Assembly (NCBI GenBank): GCA_958370785.1 | Contig: CATXKN010000001.1 | Span: 413,960-477,959, forward strand | Length of the DNA: 64,000 nucleotides | DNA from: an uncultured Collinsella sp. | GTDB taxonomy: Bacteria > Actinomycetota > Coriobacteriia > Coriobacteriales > Coriobacteriaceae | Direction of reading: 5' to 3' | Shown here: positions 1 through 8,442 of the stretch, in pieces | How positions within the stretch are numbered: position 1 is the first letter of the stretch | Layout of the letters: every line of letters starts with the position of its first letter | Made by a program: the position numbers and the translations under genes | The notes under the pieces: model-generated | Database searches by the model: none | What the model saw: the letters and a program-made list of their open reading frames with translations, nothing else | What the model was told of the DNA's origin: nothing

Positions 1-536
1 GACAGGTAAAAGATGATGAGCGGCAGCTCAAACGCCACACCAAAGCCGATCATAAAGAGCAGCTCCATGTTGACGTAGTTCTCCAGATCGGGCAGCGCCG
101 TAGCGACGGCCGAGGTCTCGCCGATGAGCCACTCAAAGCCCGCGGGGATGATGATGAAGTAGCAGAAGATGGCACCCAGGAAGAACAGCACCGTCGAGGC
201 GAGCACTGTGGGCACGACCCATTTGCGCTCGTTGGGACGCAGTGCCGGCAGGAAAAATGCCAGAATCTGCCAGATGATCATGGGCGTGCACATGACCACG
301 GCCATCTTGATGGCCAGCGAGAAGCGCAGGCCAAAGCCGCCGAGCGTGGTGGTGATGTAGAACTTACCATCCGGCACAAAGGAGCGGATGGGATCTTCCA
401 GGATGTCGAGCACCACGGGCGTGGCGAAATATAGCACGATAGCGGCGGCAAAGACCGAGACGACCACGATGGTCAAGCGGCGACGGAGCTCTCCCAGGTG
501 ATCGAAGAGCGGCATACGCGCAGGTCCGATAGGCAT
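1..536 (-). CDS. tatC: Twin-arginine translocase subunit TatC (3' part cut off by window edge)
   Basis: Multi-spanning core receptor of the Tat pathway, which exports folded proteins across the cytoplasmic membrane. About 178 residues are visible. The N-terminus (MPIGPARMPLFDHLGELRRR) carries the family's conserved cytoplasmic motif with the HLxELRxR pattern. Hydrophobic spans follow near residues 22-42 and 70-95, separated by a polar stretch that contains PNERK, as in TatC. The start ATG overlaps the stop codon of the upstream tatA gene by one base (TAATG), so the two are translationally coupled. The C-terminal third lies beyond base 1. Family assignment is secure. Confidence 0.95.
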   Translation of the reverse strand, partial: MPIGPARMPLFDHLGELRRRLTIVVVSVFAAAIVLYFATPVVLDILEDPIRSFVPDGKFYITTTLGGFGLRFSLAIKMAVVMCTPMIIWQILAFFLPALRPNERKWVVPTVLASTVLFFLGAIFCYFIIIPAGFEWLIGETSAVATALPDLENYVNMELLFMIGFGVAFELPLIIFYL

Positions 537-1129
537 TACTCATCGCCTCCCTTCGGGGCGTCGGCGGCGGCAGTGTCGTCCTCGGCCTCGGCCTCGAGCT
601 CGCGAGCGAGCTGGTCGACGACGGCTTTGCGCTTGCGGGGGCGACGGGCGTAGAGGTCAGCCGTCGTGGGCTCTGTCGGCTCGGGCTCGGGCTCCGGCTC
701 TGCGGCAGGCTCGGACTCGACGGCGGCATCGGCAGACTCGGCGTCGGCACCCTCGGCTTCAGTCTCCTCGGCAGCATCCTCGCCCTTGGCGGCACCCTCG
801 CTTGCGGCCTTCTCGGCAGCAAGACGGGCACGACGCTCGGCAAAGGTCTCCTTCTTGGCAGGCGCTGCCGTCTCGGCGGCATCCTCATCCGCATCGGAAT
901 CGTCGTCGGTCGCAGCAGCCTTCTTGGGCTTGACCGGGGCCGACGCGGCCTCGCTCACCGGATCGATAATCTCGGACTGAACAACGGCCGTCATCTTTTC
1001 CTGCGTCTCGCGGAACTGACGGATGGCACGGCCGATCGTGCGGCCCATCTGTGGGAGCTTATCCGGGCCAAACAGCAAAAAGCCGAAGACCACGATGATC
1101 GCGAGCTCACCCTCTCCAATACCAAACAC
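536..1129 (-). CDS. tatA: Sec-independent translocase component TatA/TatB with long acidic tail
   Basis: Single-span Tat component that forms the pore or the TatBC receptor. The start chosen is GTG at 1129, because GGAGG sits five bases upstream and the product then begins FGIGEGEL directly before the membrane span (IIVVFGFLLFG), followed by PDKLPQMGRTIGRAIRQF, the conserved TatA/B hinge and amphipathic helix. The body after residue 50 is unusual: about 140 residues rich in Glu, Ala, Asp and Pro (repeated PEPEPE and AEGADAESADA stretches), ending in a basic PRKRK patch. The product is 197 aa, against about 60-90 for most TatA. From sequence alone TatA and TatB cannot be separated. Overlaps tatC by one base. 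Confidence 0.9.
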   Translation of the reverse strand: MFGIGEGELAIIVVFGFLLFGPDKLPQMGRTIGRAIRQFRETQEKMTAVVQSEIIDPVSEAASAPVKPKKAAATDDDSDADEDAAETAAPAKKETFAERRARLAAEKAASEGAAKGEDAAEETEAEGADAESADAAVESEPAAEPEPEPEPTEPTTADLYARRPRKRKAVVDQLARELEAEAEDDTAAADAPKGGDE

Positions 1130-1282
1130 ACATACCTCCAAGGCTCGATGTGAGTCGAGCCCGCACCGCGCCATTCGGCCGGAACTCGTCTATTCATTCG
1201 GTCAAGTATAGCGCCCGGACGCCAAAACGTCCGAGCGCATCACAAACATATGCCAAACGGCACGCCCTTTTGGGGGCAAAGA

Positions 1283-1597
1283 TTATGCAGCGGTGATCGA
1301 AATCTCCTGGTCGACACCCAACAGCTGAACCACGCGCATCACCGGGGGCTGCACATTGGTGCAGCTAAAGCGCTTGCCGTGGTCGACCGCGTGGTGCGCG
1401 GCGCCCACGAGCACGCCAATGCCCGTCGAGTCGATGTAGCTCACCTGGGCAAAATCGAGCTCAACGGCCTCGGTGGGCTGCTCGAGCGCCAGGTCGATGG
1501 CATTGCGCAGGCTATCGGCGTTAGAGATATCGATCTCGCCGGTTACCTTAATGGTGTAGAGCTCTGGCGTGGGGTTGGTGGAAATACCCAAATCCAT
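1283..1597 (-). CDS. STAS-domain anti-sigma factor antagonist
   Basis: A 104-aa single STAS domain of the SpoIIAA/RsbV type. Such proteins bind and sequester an anti-sigma kinase; phosphorylation of a conserved serine switches them off. The expected site is present in DSTGIGVLV (Ser57). The N-terminal strand (LYTIKVTGEIDISNADSLRNAI) also matches the family. RBS AAAGGAG lies 7 bases before the ATG. No anti-sigma factor or sigma gene is adjacent, so the partner must be elsewhere. It stands between tatA and an aminotransferase on the same strand. Target sigma factor unknown. Confidence 0.88.
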   Translation of the reverse strand: MDLGISTNPTPELYTIKVTGEIDISNADSLRNAIDLALEQPTEAVELDFAQVSYIDSTGIGVLVGAAHHAVDHGKRFSCTNVQPPVMRVVQLLGVDQEISITAA

Positions 1598-1648
1598 GTA
1601 TACGCTCCTTTACGTATCGAAAGTGCGGATAGTACGGGAAGCCGCGCG

Positions 1649-2953
1649 TTAGGCGCGCTCGGCACGCGCAAGCTCGGCAGCGACGAGCTTCACAGCCAGC
1701 ACCAGCACATCGAGCGCGGCCTCCAGGTCCTCGACCGTGGGATAGCTCGGCGCGATGCGGATGTTAGTGTCACGCGGGTCCTTGCCATAGGGCCAGGTAG
1801 CACCGGCCGGCGTGAGCTTGACGCCCAGGCCGGCGCAAAGCGCGGCGACCTTCTGGGCCGAGCCCTCGGGACCATCGAAGCTTACAAAGTAGCCACCGCG
1901 GGGGTGCGTCCAAGTGGCGCAGCCCGTGTCGCCCAAGCCCTCGGTGAGCTTACGCTCGACGGCCTCAAAGCGCGGACGCAGGAACTCGGCATGCTTTTTC
2001 ATGTGCTCCTTGACCGCCTCGATGGTAGGAAGGAAGCGCACGTGACGCAGCTGGTTGAGCTTGTCGGCGCTGATGAGGCCGGCCTTCAGGCGCTTGGAGA
2101 ACTCGGCGATGACCGCGGGGCTCGCACCGATAAAGCCGATGCCGGCGCCCGGGAAGGTGATCTTGGACGTCGAGGCAAAGGCCACCACGCGGTCCTCGGT
2201 GCCCGCCGCGCGAGCGAGGTCAAAGATGTTTGCGAGCTCGTCGGTCTCGTCGTACAGGTCGTGCACGCAGTAGGCGTTGTCCCAGAAGATACGGAAATCG
2301 GGCGCGGCTGTGGGCATCTCGACCAGGCGGCGCACGGTGTCCTCGCTAAAGGTGATGCCCGTGGGGTTGGAATACTTGGGCACGCACCAGATACCCTTGA
2401 TGGAATCGTCGGCGGCAACGAGGCGCTCGATCTCGTCCATGTCGGGGCCGTTGTCAGTCATCGCGACGGGGACGTTCTCGATGCCCAAGTCGGCGGTAAT
2501 GCCAAAGTGGCGATCGTAGCCGGGAACGGGGCACAGGAACTTGACCTTCTTGCCGTCGTGCGCGGCCTCGTAGGCGTCCCAAGGCTCACTGCCGCACGAA
2601 CCGCAGCGCCAGAACATGCCGGCGATGTCATGCTCGATCAAAAGGCTCGACGAACCCAGCACGAGCGTCTGCTCGGCGGGGCAACCCAGGAACTCCCCTG
2701 CCAGCTTGCGTGCCGAGGGAATGCCCTCGAAGCAGCCGTAGTTGGAGCAGTCGACGTTGCCATCGTGCAGATCGGCGTCGGCGTTGAGGATATCGAGCAT
2801 GGGGCGAGAAATGTCCACCTGGGAGGGCGACGGCTTGCCGCGAGCCATGTCGAGCGCCAGGCCCTTGGCCTTGACCTCGGCGACCTCGGCTTTGAGCGCC
2901 TCGATGGCGGCATCGAGTTCGGTGGTTTCCATCTTCTGGTAGATCGTCTGCAT
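1649..2953 (-). CDS. PLP-dependent aspartate-type aminotransferase (MocR-like family)
   Basis: 434-aa aminotransferase of the group that resembles MocR but lacks its DNA-binding domain (Pfam Asp_aminotransf), characterised in corynebacteria as an aspartate aminotransferase. Visible hallmarks: an N-terminal ARGKPSPSQVDIS segment, substrate and phosphate residues in GSSSLLIEHD, a CVPKYSNPTG turn that precedes the PLP-contacting region, the FWDNAYCVHDL segment, and the Schiff-base lysine in FASTSKITFPGAG. It presumably transfers amino groups between aspartate or a similar donor and 2-oxoglutarate in the cytosol. RBS AAAGG is about nine bases upstream. Substrate is inferred from family only. Confidence 0.85.
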   Translation of the reverse strand: MQTIYQKMETTELDAAIEALKAEVAEVKAKGLALDMARGKPSPSQVDISRPMLDILNADADLHDGNVDCSNYGCFEGIPSARKLAGEFLGCPAEQTLVLGSSSLLIEHDIAGMFWRCGSCGSEPWDAYEAAHDGKKVKFLCPVPGYDRHFGITADLGIENVPVAMTDNGPDMDEIERLVAADDSIKGIWCVPKYSNPTGITFSEDTVRRLVEMPTAAPDFRIFWDNAYCVHDLYDETDELANIFDLARAAGTEDRVVAFASTSKITFPGAGIGFIGASPAVIAEFSKRLKAGLISADKLNQLRHVRFLPTIEAVKEHMKKHAEFLRPRFEAVERKLTEGLGDTGCATWTHPRGGYFVSFDGPEGSAQKVAALCAGLGVKLTPAGATWPYGKDPRDTNIRIAPSYPTVEDLEAALDVLVLAVKLVAAELARAERA

Positions 2954-3102
2954 GGGGTGCGACCTTTCGCGAAGCGGTACGTTGCAGTTCGTCTAAGTAT
3001 AGACCGCCACCGCCGCAACGTTATGAAGCCGTGATAGATTAAGTCCATCGCAATAAATACGAATCGCCGCGCATGCCTGCGTGGGGCGCCCAAGGAGGCA
3101 CT

Positions 3103-3357
3103 ATGGAGTACGGATCGTTCCAGGCCGAGGAATTCGGCGACCTGCAGCGCCTGGTCGACGGACTGTTTTACGACCGCCACGCCATCGACCGCCTGGATCT
3201 GATCGTGCAGGCCGAGATCTTGGACTTGGCACCCGATCTCATGGAGATCGTCAACCTGCTACCGCCCGGCTATTACGACCGCCAGTCACTTTGCGACCAG
3301 CTCAACTCAGCCTTGGCCGCCCACGGCTGGGGCGCCGTCTACGGCACCGTGGAATAA
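3103..3357 (+). CDS. Hypothetical protein, 84 aa
   Basis: I do not recognise a family. The start is set at 3103 because a perfect AAGGAGG lies five bases upstream; an in-frame ATG at 3073 lacks a good site. The product is acidic and helical-looking: MEYGSFQAEEFGDLQRLVDG, then DLAPDLMEIVNLLPPGYYDR, a conserved-looking LPPGYY turn, and it ends AAHGWGAVYGTVE. No signal peptide or membrane segment. Codon use matches the neighbours, so it is probably a real lineage-specific gene. It is divergent from the aminotransferase at 1649-2953. Confidence 0.75.
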   Translation: MEYGSFQAEEFGDLQRLVDGLFYDRHAIDRLDLIVQAEILDLAPDLMEIVNLLPPGYYDRQSLCDQLNSALAAHGWGAVYGTVE

Positions 3358-3360
3358 GCC

Positions 3361-3383
3361 TAGTCATTGGGGACGTTCTTAAA
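3361..3383 (+). repeat. Short interspersed repeat (TAGTCRTTGGGGACGTTC type)
   Basis: The 23 bases directly after the stop of the 84-aa gene recur with one change at 27467-27489, again directly after a stop codon (that of the GNAT gene). A weaker tandem copy follows at 27494. A looser relative (AGGGACGTTCCTTA) is seen near 29651. Function unknown. Confidence 0.6.
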
Positions 3384-3585
3384 CGACCAGTTGAGGGGCT
3401 GTGTGCAAAAAATGGCAAATATGAGTACTGTTACCTTTTTAGTGGCAGCGATTTTGGATCAAAATCTGCTTATTTAACTCCACAAGGCCTGTTCCGAACG
3501 AACTCCTCGATTTCTTTCAATCCGGAGTCGGCTCGTTAATGTACAGAATACATTTATTTGTTCATTATTTTTCGCACATAAAATG
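3384..3585. other. AT-rich intergenic element upstream of a strong hairpin
   Basis: No gene is apparent between the 84-aa gene and nhaA. The stretch is distinctly AT-richer than its surroundings. It starts with GTGTGCAAAAAA near 3400, which is the inverse of the sequence closing the terminator at 3617-3630 (TTTTTTGCACAC), and GAGTACTGT near 3423 mirrors ACAGTACTC at 3600-3608. The whole 3400-3630 region is therefore an imperfect inverted repeat, possibly a remnant of a mobile hairpin element. Confidence 0.45.
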
Positions 3586-3624
3586 AAACGCCGTTTGTGA
3601 CAGTACTCACAAACGGCGTTTTTT
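3586..3624 (+). terminator. Rho-independent terminator
   Basis: A 15-bp stem, AAACGCCGTTTGTGA pairing with TCACAAACGGCGTTT, closed by a short loop and followed on the plus strand by six T. On the minus strand a weaker T-rich tail also follows, so it may act in both directions between the 84-aa gene and nhaA. Confidence 0.8.
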
Positions 3625-3714
3625 GCACACGGGGGTGTCTGACGGGTAGCCAATACCGCCCGGGCCCGCGTTTTGACCGCACCCAAAACGGGTCTGGTAC
3701 CTATTATTACGCCC

Positions 3715-5073
3715 TTACTCGCCCTTGGGCGCGGGGTGTTTGCAGACCACGCTCATGTAGATCATGCCGAGCACGGCAGCGGTGACCGAACCGGCAAGAA
3801 TGGCAGCCTTGGCAGCAAGAACCTCAAACTGGGCCGTCGGGAAGGCAAGGCCGCTGATAAGAATCGACATGGTAAAGCCGATACCGCCCAGAATACCCAC
3901 GCCGGCAATCATGTGCCAGTTGACGTTGTGCGGCAGCTCGCAGACCTTGAGCTTGACCAAGGCGAACGTCATGCCAAAGATGCCGATCGGCTTGCCCAGC
4001 AGCATGCCAAAGTACACGCCGAGCGTCACCGGGTCGGTGAGCAGCGTGCTCATGTCCACGCCCACCAGGCGAACCTGTGCGTTGACGAACGCAAAGATCG
4101 GCAGAATCACAAAGTTGACCGGCGTGGAGATCAGACGCTCCATGCGGATGAGCGGCGGGGTCACGCGGTGCATGACGCGCTCGACCTTGGTGGTCGAGAC
4201 GGTAAAGTCATGCTGGCCCAGGATGTGTGCCTCGTCGTCGTAGCGGTCATCGAGCAGCGGCAGGCACTCGCCCAACCAATCGGTGAGGCTATCGAGCTTG
4301 ACGCCGCACTTGGCCGGGATGGTAAAGGCCAAGATGACGCCGGCAAGCGTGGCATGGACGCCGCTCTTGAACATGCAGAACCACAACAGCAGACCCAGAA
4401 CCGAATACGGGGCAAGGCGGTAATGCTGCGTCTTGTTGAGCCACACGAGCGCGCAGGTCACAAGCGCGGCGGCGCCCAACCAAAACGGATTGGGGCTCTG
4501 ACCGTAGAAGATGGCGATGGCGGCGATGGAGATAAGGTCGTCGGCGATGGCGAGCGTCGAGAAGAACACGCGCACGCCGTTGGGCACGCGGTTGCCCAAA
4601 AGCGACAGCACGCCCAGCGCAAAGGCAATATCGGTTGCCATGGGGATGGCCCAACCGTTGTGGGCGCCGGCATGGTTAAAGATTAGGTAGATGCAGGCGG
4701 GAACGACGACGCCGCCCACGGCCGCCAGCATGGGGAGCATGGCCTGACGCGGATTCTTGAGCTCGCCGACCGTCATCTCGTACTTAAGCTCAATGCCCAC
4801 CAACAAAAAGAAAATCGCCATGAGGAAGTCGTTGACGAAAAGCTCAACGGTAAGACCGGCCGTAAGGTTGCCCAGACCCACATACAGCGGGGTCTCCAAA
4901 AAGTGATGGATGGCCTCATAGGCATCGGTATTGGCGCAAATAACGGCGGCGATGGCGGCGAAGACCATAACGGCGGCGGAAATCGTGCCGTTCTCGGCGA
5001 TGCGCTCCCAGATGTCGTGACGCTCAAAACGCTTGCGCTCACGGACGTTGAACAGCTGCTCGGGTGCTGCCAT
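3715..5073 (-). CDS. nhaA: Na+/H+ antiporter NhaA
   Basis: Electrogenic Na+(Li+)/H+ antiporter of the cytoplasmic membrane, for salt and alkaline pH homeostasis. 452 aa with about a dozen hydrophobic spans. Diagnostic motifs are intact: GIELKYEMTVGELKNPRQAM in the early helices, ATDIAFALGVLSLLG (equivalent of Asp133) and LAIADDLIS, which holds the paired aspartates used for ion binding. The product is some 60 residues longer than the E. coli protein, with a longer N-terminus and a hydrophilic loop near residues 240-290. RBS AAAGGAG. The leader carries hairpins that could regulate it (see 5082-5142). Confidence 0.95.
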   Translation of the reverse strand: MAAPEQLFNVRERKRFERHDIWERIAENGTISAAVMVFAAIAAVICANTDAYEAIHHFLETPLYVGLGNLTAGLTVELFVNDFLMAIFFLLVGIELKYEMTVGELKNPRQAMLPMLAAVGGVVVPACIYLIFNHAGAHNGWAIPMATDIAFALGVLSLLGNRVPNGVRVFFSTLAIADDLISIAAIAIFYGQSPNPFWLGAAALVTCALVWLNKTQHYRLAPYSVLGLLLWFCMFKSGVHATLAGVILAFTIPAKCGVKLDSLTDWLGECLPLLDDRYDDEAHILGQHDFTVSTTKVERVMHRVTPPLIRMERLISTPVNFVILPIFAFVNAQVRLVGVDMSTLLTDPVTLGVYFGMLLGKPIGIFGMTFALVKLKVCELPHNVNWHMIAGVGILGGIGFTMSILISGLAFPTAQFEVLAAKAAILAGSVTAAVLGMIYMSVVCKHPAPKGE

Positions 5074-5081
5074 GGGCGGCT

Positions 5082-5142
5082 CCTTTCACGGGATGGCTCC
5101 CGTCTTAAAAAAGCACGGCCCGCCCAAGTGGCGGCGCCGCGC
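5082..5142 (-). promoter_or_regulatory. Possible attenuator in the nhaA leader
   Basis: Read on the minus strand, a GC-rich imperfect stem (about 5113-5142, GCGCGGCGCCGCC with GGGCGGGCCGTGC) is followed at once by six T at 5112-5107, the form of an intrinsic terminator. It lies only 35-70 bases before the nhaA start. A second small hairpin (ACGGGA/TCCCGT, 5089-5104) abuts the ribosome site AAAGGAG. The ppaC transcript already has its own terminator at 5282-5322, so this one appears to belong to the nhaA leader. A riboswitch is possible but unproven. Confidence 0.45.
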
Positions 5143-5281
5143 TCTAACGTATTACGCTTGCATCTAGCCTACCCTGCACGACAAGCACGCAGGCGCGGCC
5201 GAAAAGCGGAACCACAGGTTGAACATTATTTGCTCAACGGCACGGGCACGCCTGTCCAAGAGACGATGCGGCGCCGTGCAC

Positions 5282-5322
5282 AAAAAAACGACCGGAGCGC
5301 GGGGCGTCCGCGATCCGGTCGT
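5282..5322 (-). terminator. Rho-independent terminator of ppaC
   Basis: A 15-bp stem with one mismatch (ACGACCGGAGCGCGG with CCGCGATCCGGTCGT). On the minus strand a run of seven T follows. It lies 20 bases after the ppaC stop. Confidence 0.88.
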
Positions 5323-5341
5323 GGCGTTTGGTCAACTAAAC

Positions 5342-6265
5342 CTAGCAGGCGGCCATGATGGGGGCAGCAACCTGCTTCTTACGGGAGAGGACGCCCGGCA
5401 TCCAGACGCCGTCGTGCTCGTCGGCAATGCCCAGGCCCTTCTGAGCAGCCTCGGTCTCGCCCTCGAGCAGGACCTGCGAGCCCTCCTCCATGATGTCGGT
5501 GATGCACAGGACAATGCCGTCAGCACCCTTCTCGGCGGCGTAGGCGCGCATGGCTTCACGGATCTCGTCGATCATGCCGAGCGCACGGCTCTTATCGACA
5601 GTCTCGTACTGGCCGATGAGCAGCTTCTTACCGGCGGGCTCGAACATCTTGATGTCGTTGCCGACCATCTCGGCTGCGGTGAAGGAGCCGGACGGACGGG
5701 TGAGGAAGACCTCCATGCCAAACTTGACCGGGTCGACGCCCACCTGCTCGCCGAGCTTGGCGGCGACGGCGCGGTCGACATCGGTGGTGGTGGGGCTCTT
5801 GAGCATGAGCGTGTCGGTCATCATGGCCGAGAGCAGCAGCTTGGCCTGGACGTCGGAAAGCTCAACGCCGAGCACGCCGGCGAGCTTGGTGACGATGGTG
5901 CAGCTGGAGCCCCAGGGCAGGCAGATGTAGTGCAGCGGGCCGGCGGTCTCGAAGTCGCCGATGCGATGATGATCGACGACGCCAAAGACCGTGGCGTCCT
6001 TAAGGCCGGCGACGGACTGGGCGGACTCGTTGTGGTCGGTGAGGACGACGAGCTGACCGGCCTCGACGGACTCGATCACGCGGGGCTCGGCAATGCCGGC
6101 GTCGGCGAGCAGCTTGGCGGACTCGGCCGGAAGCTGGCCCAGAGCGCAAGCCTCGTAGGTGTTGCCGGCATACTCAACCTGGTTGAGCAGCTGGGACAGG
6201 ACGACGGCGCTCATGATGGCGTCGTTATCGGGGTTCTGGTGACCAAAGACAAGAACGTTTGCCAT
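5342..6265 (-). CDS. ppaC: Manganese-dependent inorganic pyrophosphatase (family II)
   Basis: Cytosolic enzyme that splits pyrophosphate to two phosphates and so pulls biosynthetic reactions forward. 307 aa, the usual length for family II without CBS domains. Metal-binding motifs of the DHH superfamily are all present: FGHQNPDNDAI near residue 7, DNATGEP-free region followed by GVVDHHRIGDF (the DHH motif), and MMTDTLMLKSPTTTDVDR. The C-terminal DHHA2 domain ends with the substrate-binding SRKKQ. The first motif reads NPDND where NPDTD is commoner. RBS GGAGG before the ATG. Monocistronic, with its own terminator. Confidence 0.95.
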   Translation of the reverse strand: MANVLVFGHQNPDNDAIMSAVVLSQLLNQVEYAGNTYEACALGQLPAESAKLLADAGIAEPRVIESVEAGQLVVLTDHNESAQSVAGLKDATVFGVVDHHRIGDFETAGPLHYICLPWGSSCTIVTKLAGVLGVELSDVQAKLLLSAMMTDTLMLKSPTTTDVDRAVAAKLGEQVGVDPVKFGMEVFLTRPSGSFTAAEMVGNDIKMFEPAGKKLLIGQYETVDKSRALGMIDEIREAMRAYAAEKGADGIVLCITDIMEEGSQVLLEGETEAAQKGLGIADEHDGVWMPGVLSRKKQVAAPIMAAC

Positions 6266-6339
6266 GGGTTTCCTCCATATGCGTGTGTGTACTCATACGT
6301 GTCTATGGTAGCACGCGGCGCGGCCGCGGCCGCCAACGT

Positions 6340-8199
6340 CTATCGCTCGGCGTGGTTGCGCTCCTTGCACTCGTACATGCGCTGGTCGGCGAGGATACGC
6401 ACCTCTCCCGAGCCGCCATCGTCCGGATAAACCGCCCAGCCGCAACTCGCGCCAACCTCAATCGTAACGCCGTCGATACCGAAAGGAAGCCGCACTGTCC
6501 GGTCAATTCGGTCAATCATCATGTGACACAGGGCGTCATCCATGTTGCCGTTCATGACCAGTGCAAACTCATCGCCGCCAATCCTAAAGGCAAAATCGGT
6601 TTGGCGTACACAGTCGCGCAATCGACCCGCCACCGCCTTGAGCAGCTTATCGCCCATGTCATGCCCATACGTATCGTTGACGGGCTTAAAGCGGTCGAGG
6701 TCAAGATAGAACAAAGTGAATGGCTTGGCCTGCATCTCGTACCTATGCAAAACACTGCTAAAGTACCGCTCGTTGAACAGGCCCGTAAGTCCATCAGTGT
6801 TCGCCATGGTCTCGAGCTCTACCCTTTGGCCAATGTCTTGAGATATGGCCAGAAGACGCGTGACCATGCCGTCGGGCCCCCATTCTATCGGAACGACGCT
6901 GAGATCCTTGTAGGCGTTTCCGCTTCGCGCGCAGTACTCAATATTGATAATGTTATTGCTCGTCCCTACCATCTTGCGCAGTCGCTCGGGCGCAAGCAGA
7001 TTTGCGAGCTCGGTATCCTCGGTCTCGGAGAAGACAACGTAGCGGGCAGAAACCTCCTTCAGCAGGTCTGCATAATCACCCTTTAGGGCATACTGCGGCT
7101 CTCGTTTCTGATTCTCGCGGTATTCGTAAGTACCGTCGACAAGATCGACCACGACAAAACGATCGACGATGCGCCCCATGCCGCCCAACAGCCGGCTAAT
7201 AGCTCGCCGCTGTCGCTCGACCGCCTGCCGTTCCTCATCTTTAAGCCTCGCATCTGCGCGCTCGCGTTTGACGGCTATCGTTACCAACAGCGCCGTGATA
7301 ATCACGCCGGCCACTCCAATGGCAACTGTGCTGATGAGCTGGACCCCATTCATGCCCGAATCCACGACATCGGAACGCACCAGGCCGACGATTGACCAGT
7401 CGCCAATTCTCGCCGGCTGATAGACCAGATAGTACCCGCGCCCGTTAAGTGTGCAAAAGGCGCTACCCCCCTTACTGTGGCCGACCTGCCGTTGGATTTC
7501 GTCGAAACTCCCTCGCGAAAAAGAAGCATGTTCGCCCAGATAGGCCATAATGTTTGAGACAAATGGTTTGATCTCGCTTTTTGGTTGCAGCGAAAACACC
7601 ACATCACCCGATTGGCGGACCACATAGCAATCGCTCTTGCCGCGGTATACATCGCCCGCGACCATATCCATGACCGTATCGTTGTCATAACTCACGGCGA
7701 GACCGGTATACGTCACACCCCCAAAGGTAAAGGGCTGACTTAACGGCAGAGCAAAGACAATTCGTCGCATCCCGTCCGAGGCGATATAACTCGAAATCCA
7801 AGGCGTGCCCTTTTCGTACATCTTCTGAAATACGCCATCGATGCTGCCGGCCTTGCCCGAGCGTCCGCCGTCGGTGATAAAGTCATCATTCTGGTTGAAG
7901 AGATAGACATCGCGATACCCCCAGGAGTCCTTCTGGCTCCGTGCCCGGATCCAGACGTCCTCGATATGGCCGTCTTCGGTCGCCGCCGCCAGTAGTGCAT
8001 CCCAATCAGCCATAACATTCCAGTTGCGCTGCGCAAACAGCTCAAAAGTTTTGTCCATCTGCTCATAGGTCGAGATTAGATTCTCGGTGTTCTCATCATA
8101 GATTTTCTGAGCCATAAAACCGTGGTAGGCGAATGCCAGAGCGACAATAAGAACGGCTGCGACAGTGGTCGCAAGGACCTCGAATCGCCTGCTTTTCAT
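6340..8199 (-). CDS. Membrane-bound diguanylate cyclase (GGDEF) with extracellular sensor domain
   Basis: Predicted to make cyclic di-GMP from two GTP in response to an external signal. 619 aa. Order: membrane span about 8-28; an extracytoplasmic sensor region (about 30-280) with Cache-like features (RSQKDSWGYRDVYLFNQNDDF, later GRGYYLVYQPARIGDWSIVG); second span about 285-310; a basic coiled linker; an intermediate region with NIEYCARSGNAYKDLS; and a C-terminal GGDEF domain with GGDEF at 541-545. An RQTD inhibitory-site motif sits exactly five residues before GGDEF, so product feedback is expected. The active site looks intact. No EAL-domain gene is nearby. Ligand unknown. Confidence 0.9.
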   Translation of the reverse strand: MKSRRFEVLATTVAAVLIVALAFAYHGFMAQKIYDENTENLISTYEQMDKTFELFAQRNWNVMADWDALLAAATEDGHIEDVWIRARSQKDSWGYRDVYLFNQNDDFITDGGRSGKAGSIDGVFQKMYEKGTPWISSYIASDGMRRIVFALPLSQPFTFGGVTYTGLAVSYDNDTVMDMVAGDVYRGKSDCYVVRQSGDVVFSLQPKSEIKPFVSNIMAYLGEHASFSRGSFDEIQRQVGHSKGGSAFCTLNGRGYYLVYQPARIGDWSIVGLVRSDVVDSGMNGVQLISTVAIGVAGVIITALLVTIAVKRERADARLKDEERQAVERQRRAISRLLGGMGRIVDRFVVVDLVDGTYEYRENQKREPQYALKGDYADLLKEVSARYVVFSETEDTELANLLAPERLRKMVGTSNNIINIEYCARSGNAYKDLSVVPIEWGPDGMVTRLLAISQDIGQRVELETMANTDGLTGLFNERYFSSVLHRYEMQAKPFTLFYLDLDRFKPVNDTYGHDMGDKLLKAVAGRLRDCVRQTDFAFRIGGDEFALVMNGNMDDALCHMMIDRIDRTVRLPFGIDGVTIEVGASCGWAVYPDDGGSGEVRILADQRMYECKERNHAER

Positions 8200-8323
8200 C
8201 GTCTGCCCTCCTCAGCTCATAGCCTGTTTTTACCAGTACCGTCTTTTTCATTTAGCACCAAGCGACTGATTAGGCCTGGGCGATTCCATAAAAATTAGGG
8301 CGTCAAACGATCCATGCGTCTGC

Positions 8324-8352
8324 AAAAAGCCCGGGCGACAACGGCCCGAGCT
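8324..8352 (-). terminator. Probable terminator of the ROK kinase gene
   Basis: On the minus strand GCTCGGGC pairs with GCCCGGGC across a short loop and is followed by TTTTT. It lies about 90 bases past the ROK stop codon. Confidence 0.7.
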
Positions 8353-8400
8353 CCATGCGACTCCTGCCGAGGAGCCATATTCAGTTTGCCGCGCTAAACC

Positions 8401-8433
8401 TTGGCGCAAAGCATCCTGTCCCCTTTGCGCCAA
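8401..8433. repeat. TTGGCGCAAAG-type hairpin repeat, copy 1
   Basis: A perfect 11-bp inverted repeat, TTGGCGCAAAG and CTTTGCGCCAA, around an 11-base loop CATCCTGTCCC. Related hairpins are at 14790-14824 and 57862-57928. Their loops hold variants of CAGGTT/CCTGTCC. It sits nine bases past the ROK stop codon. Confidence 0.65.
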
Positions 8434-8442
8434 CGAGCGAAC

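Noticed and set aside
1250..3034. Long plus-strand open frame (594 codons) across the STAS and aminotransferase genes
   Set aside because: It is antisense to two genes with clear family motifs; no RBS or recognisable domain, and high GC creates such frames.
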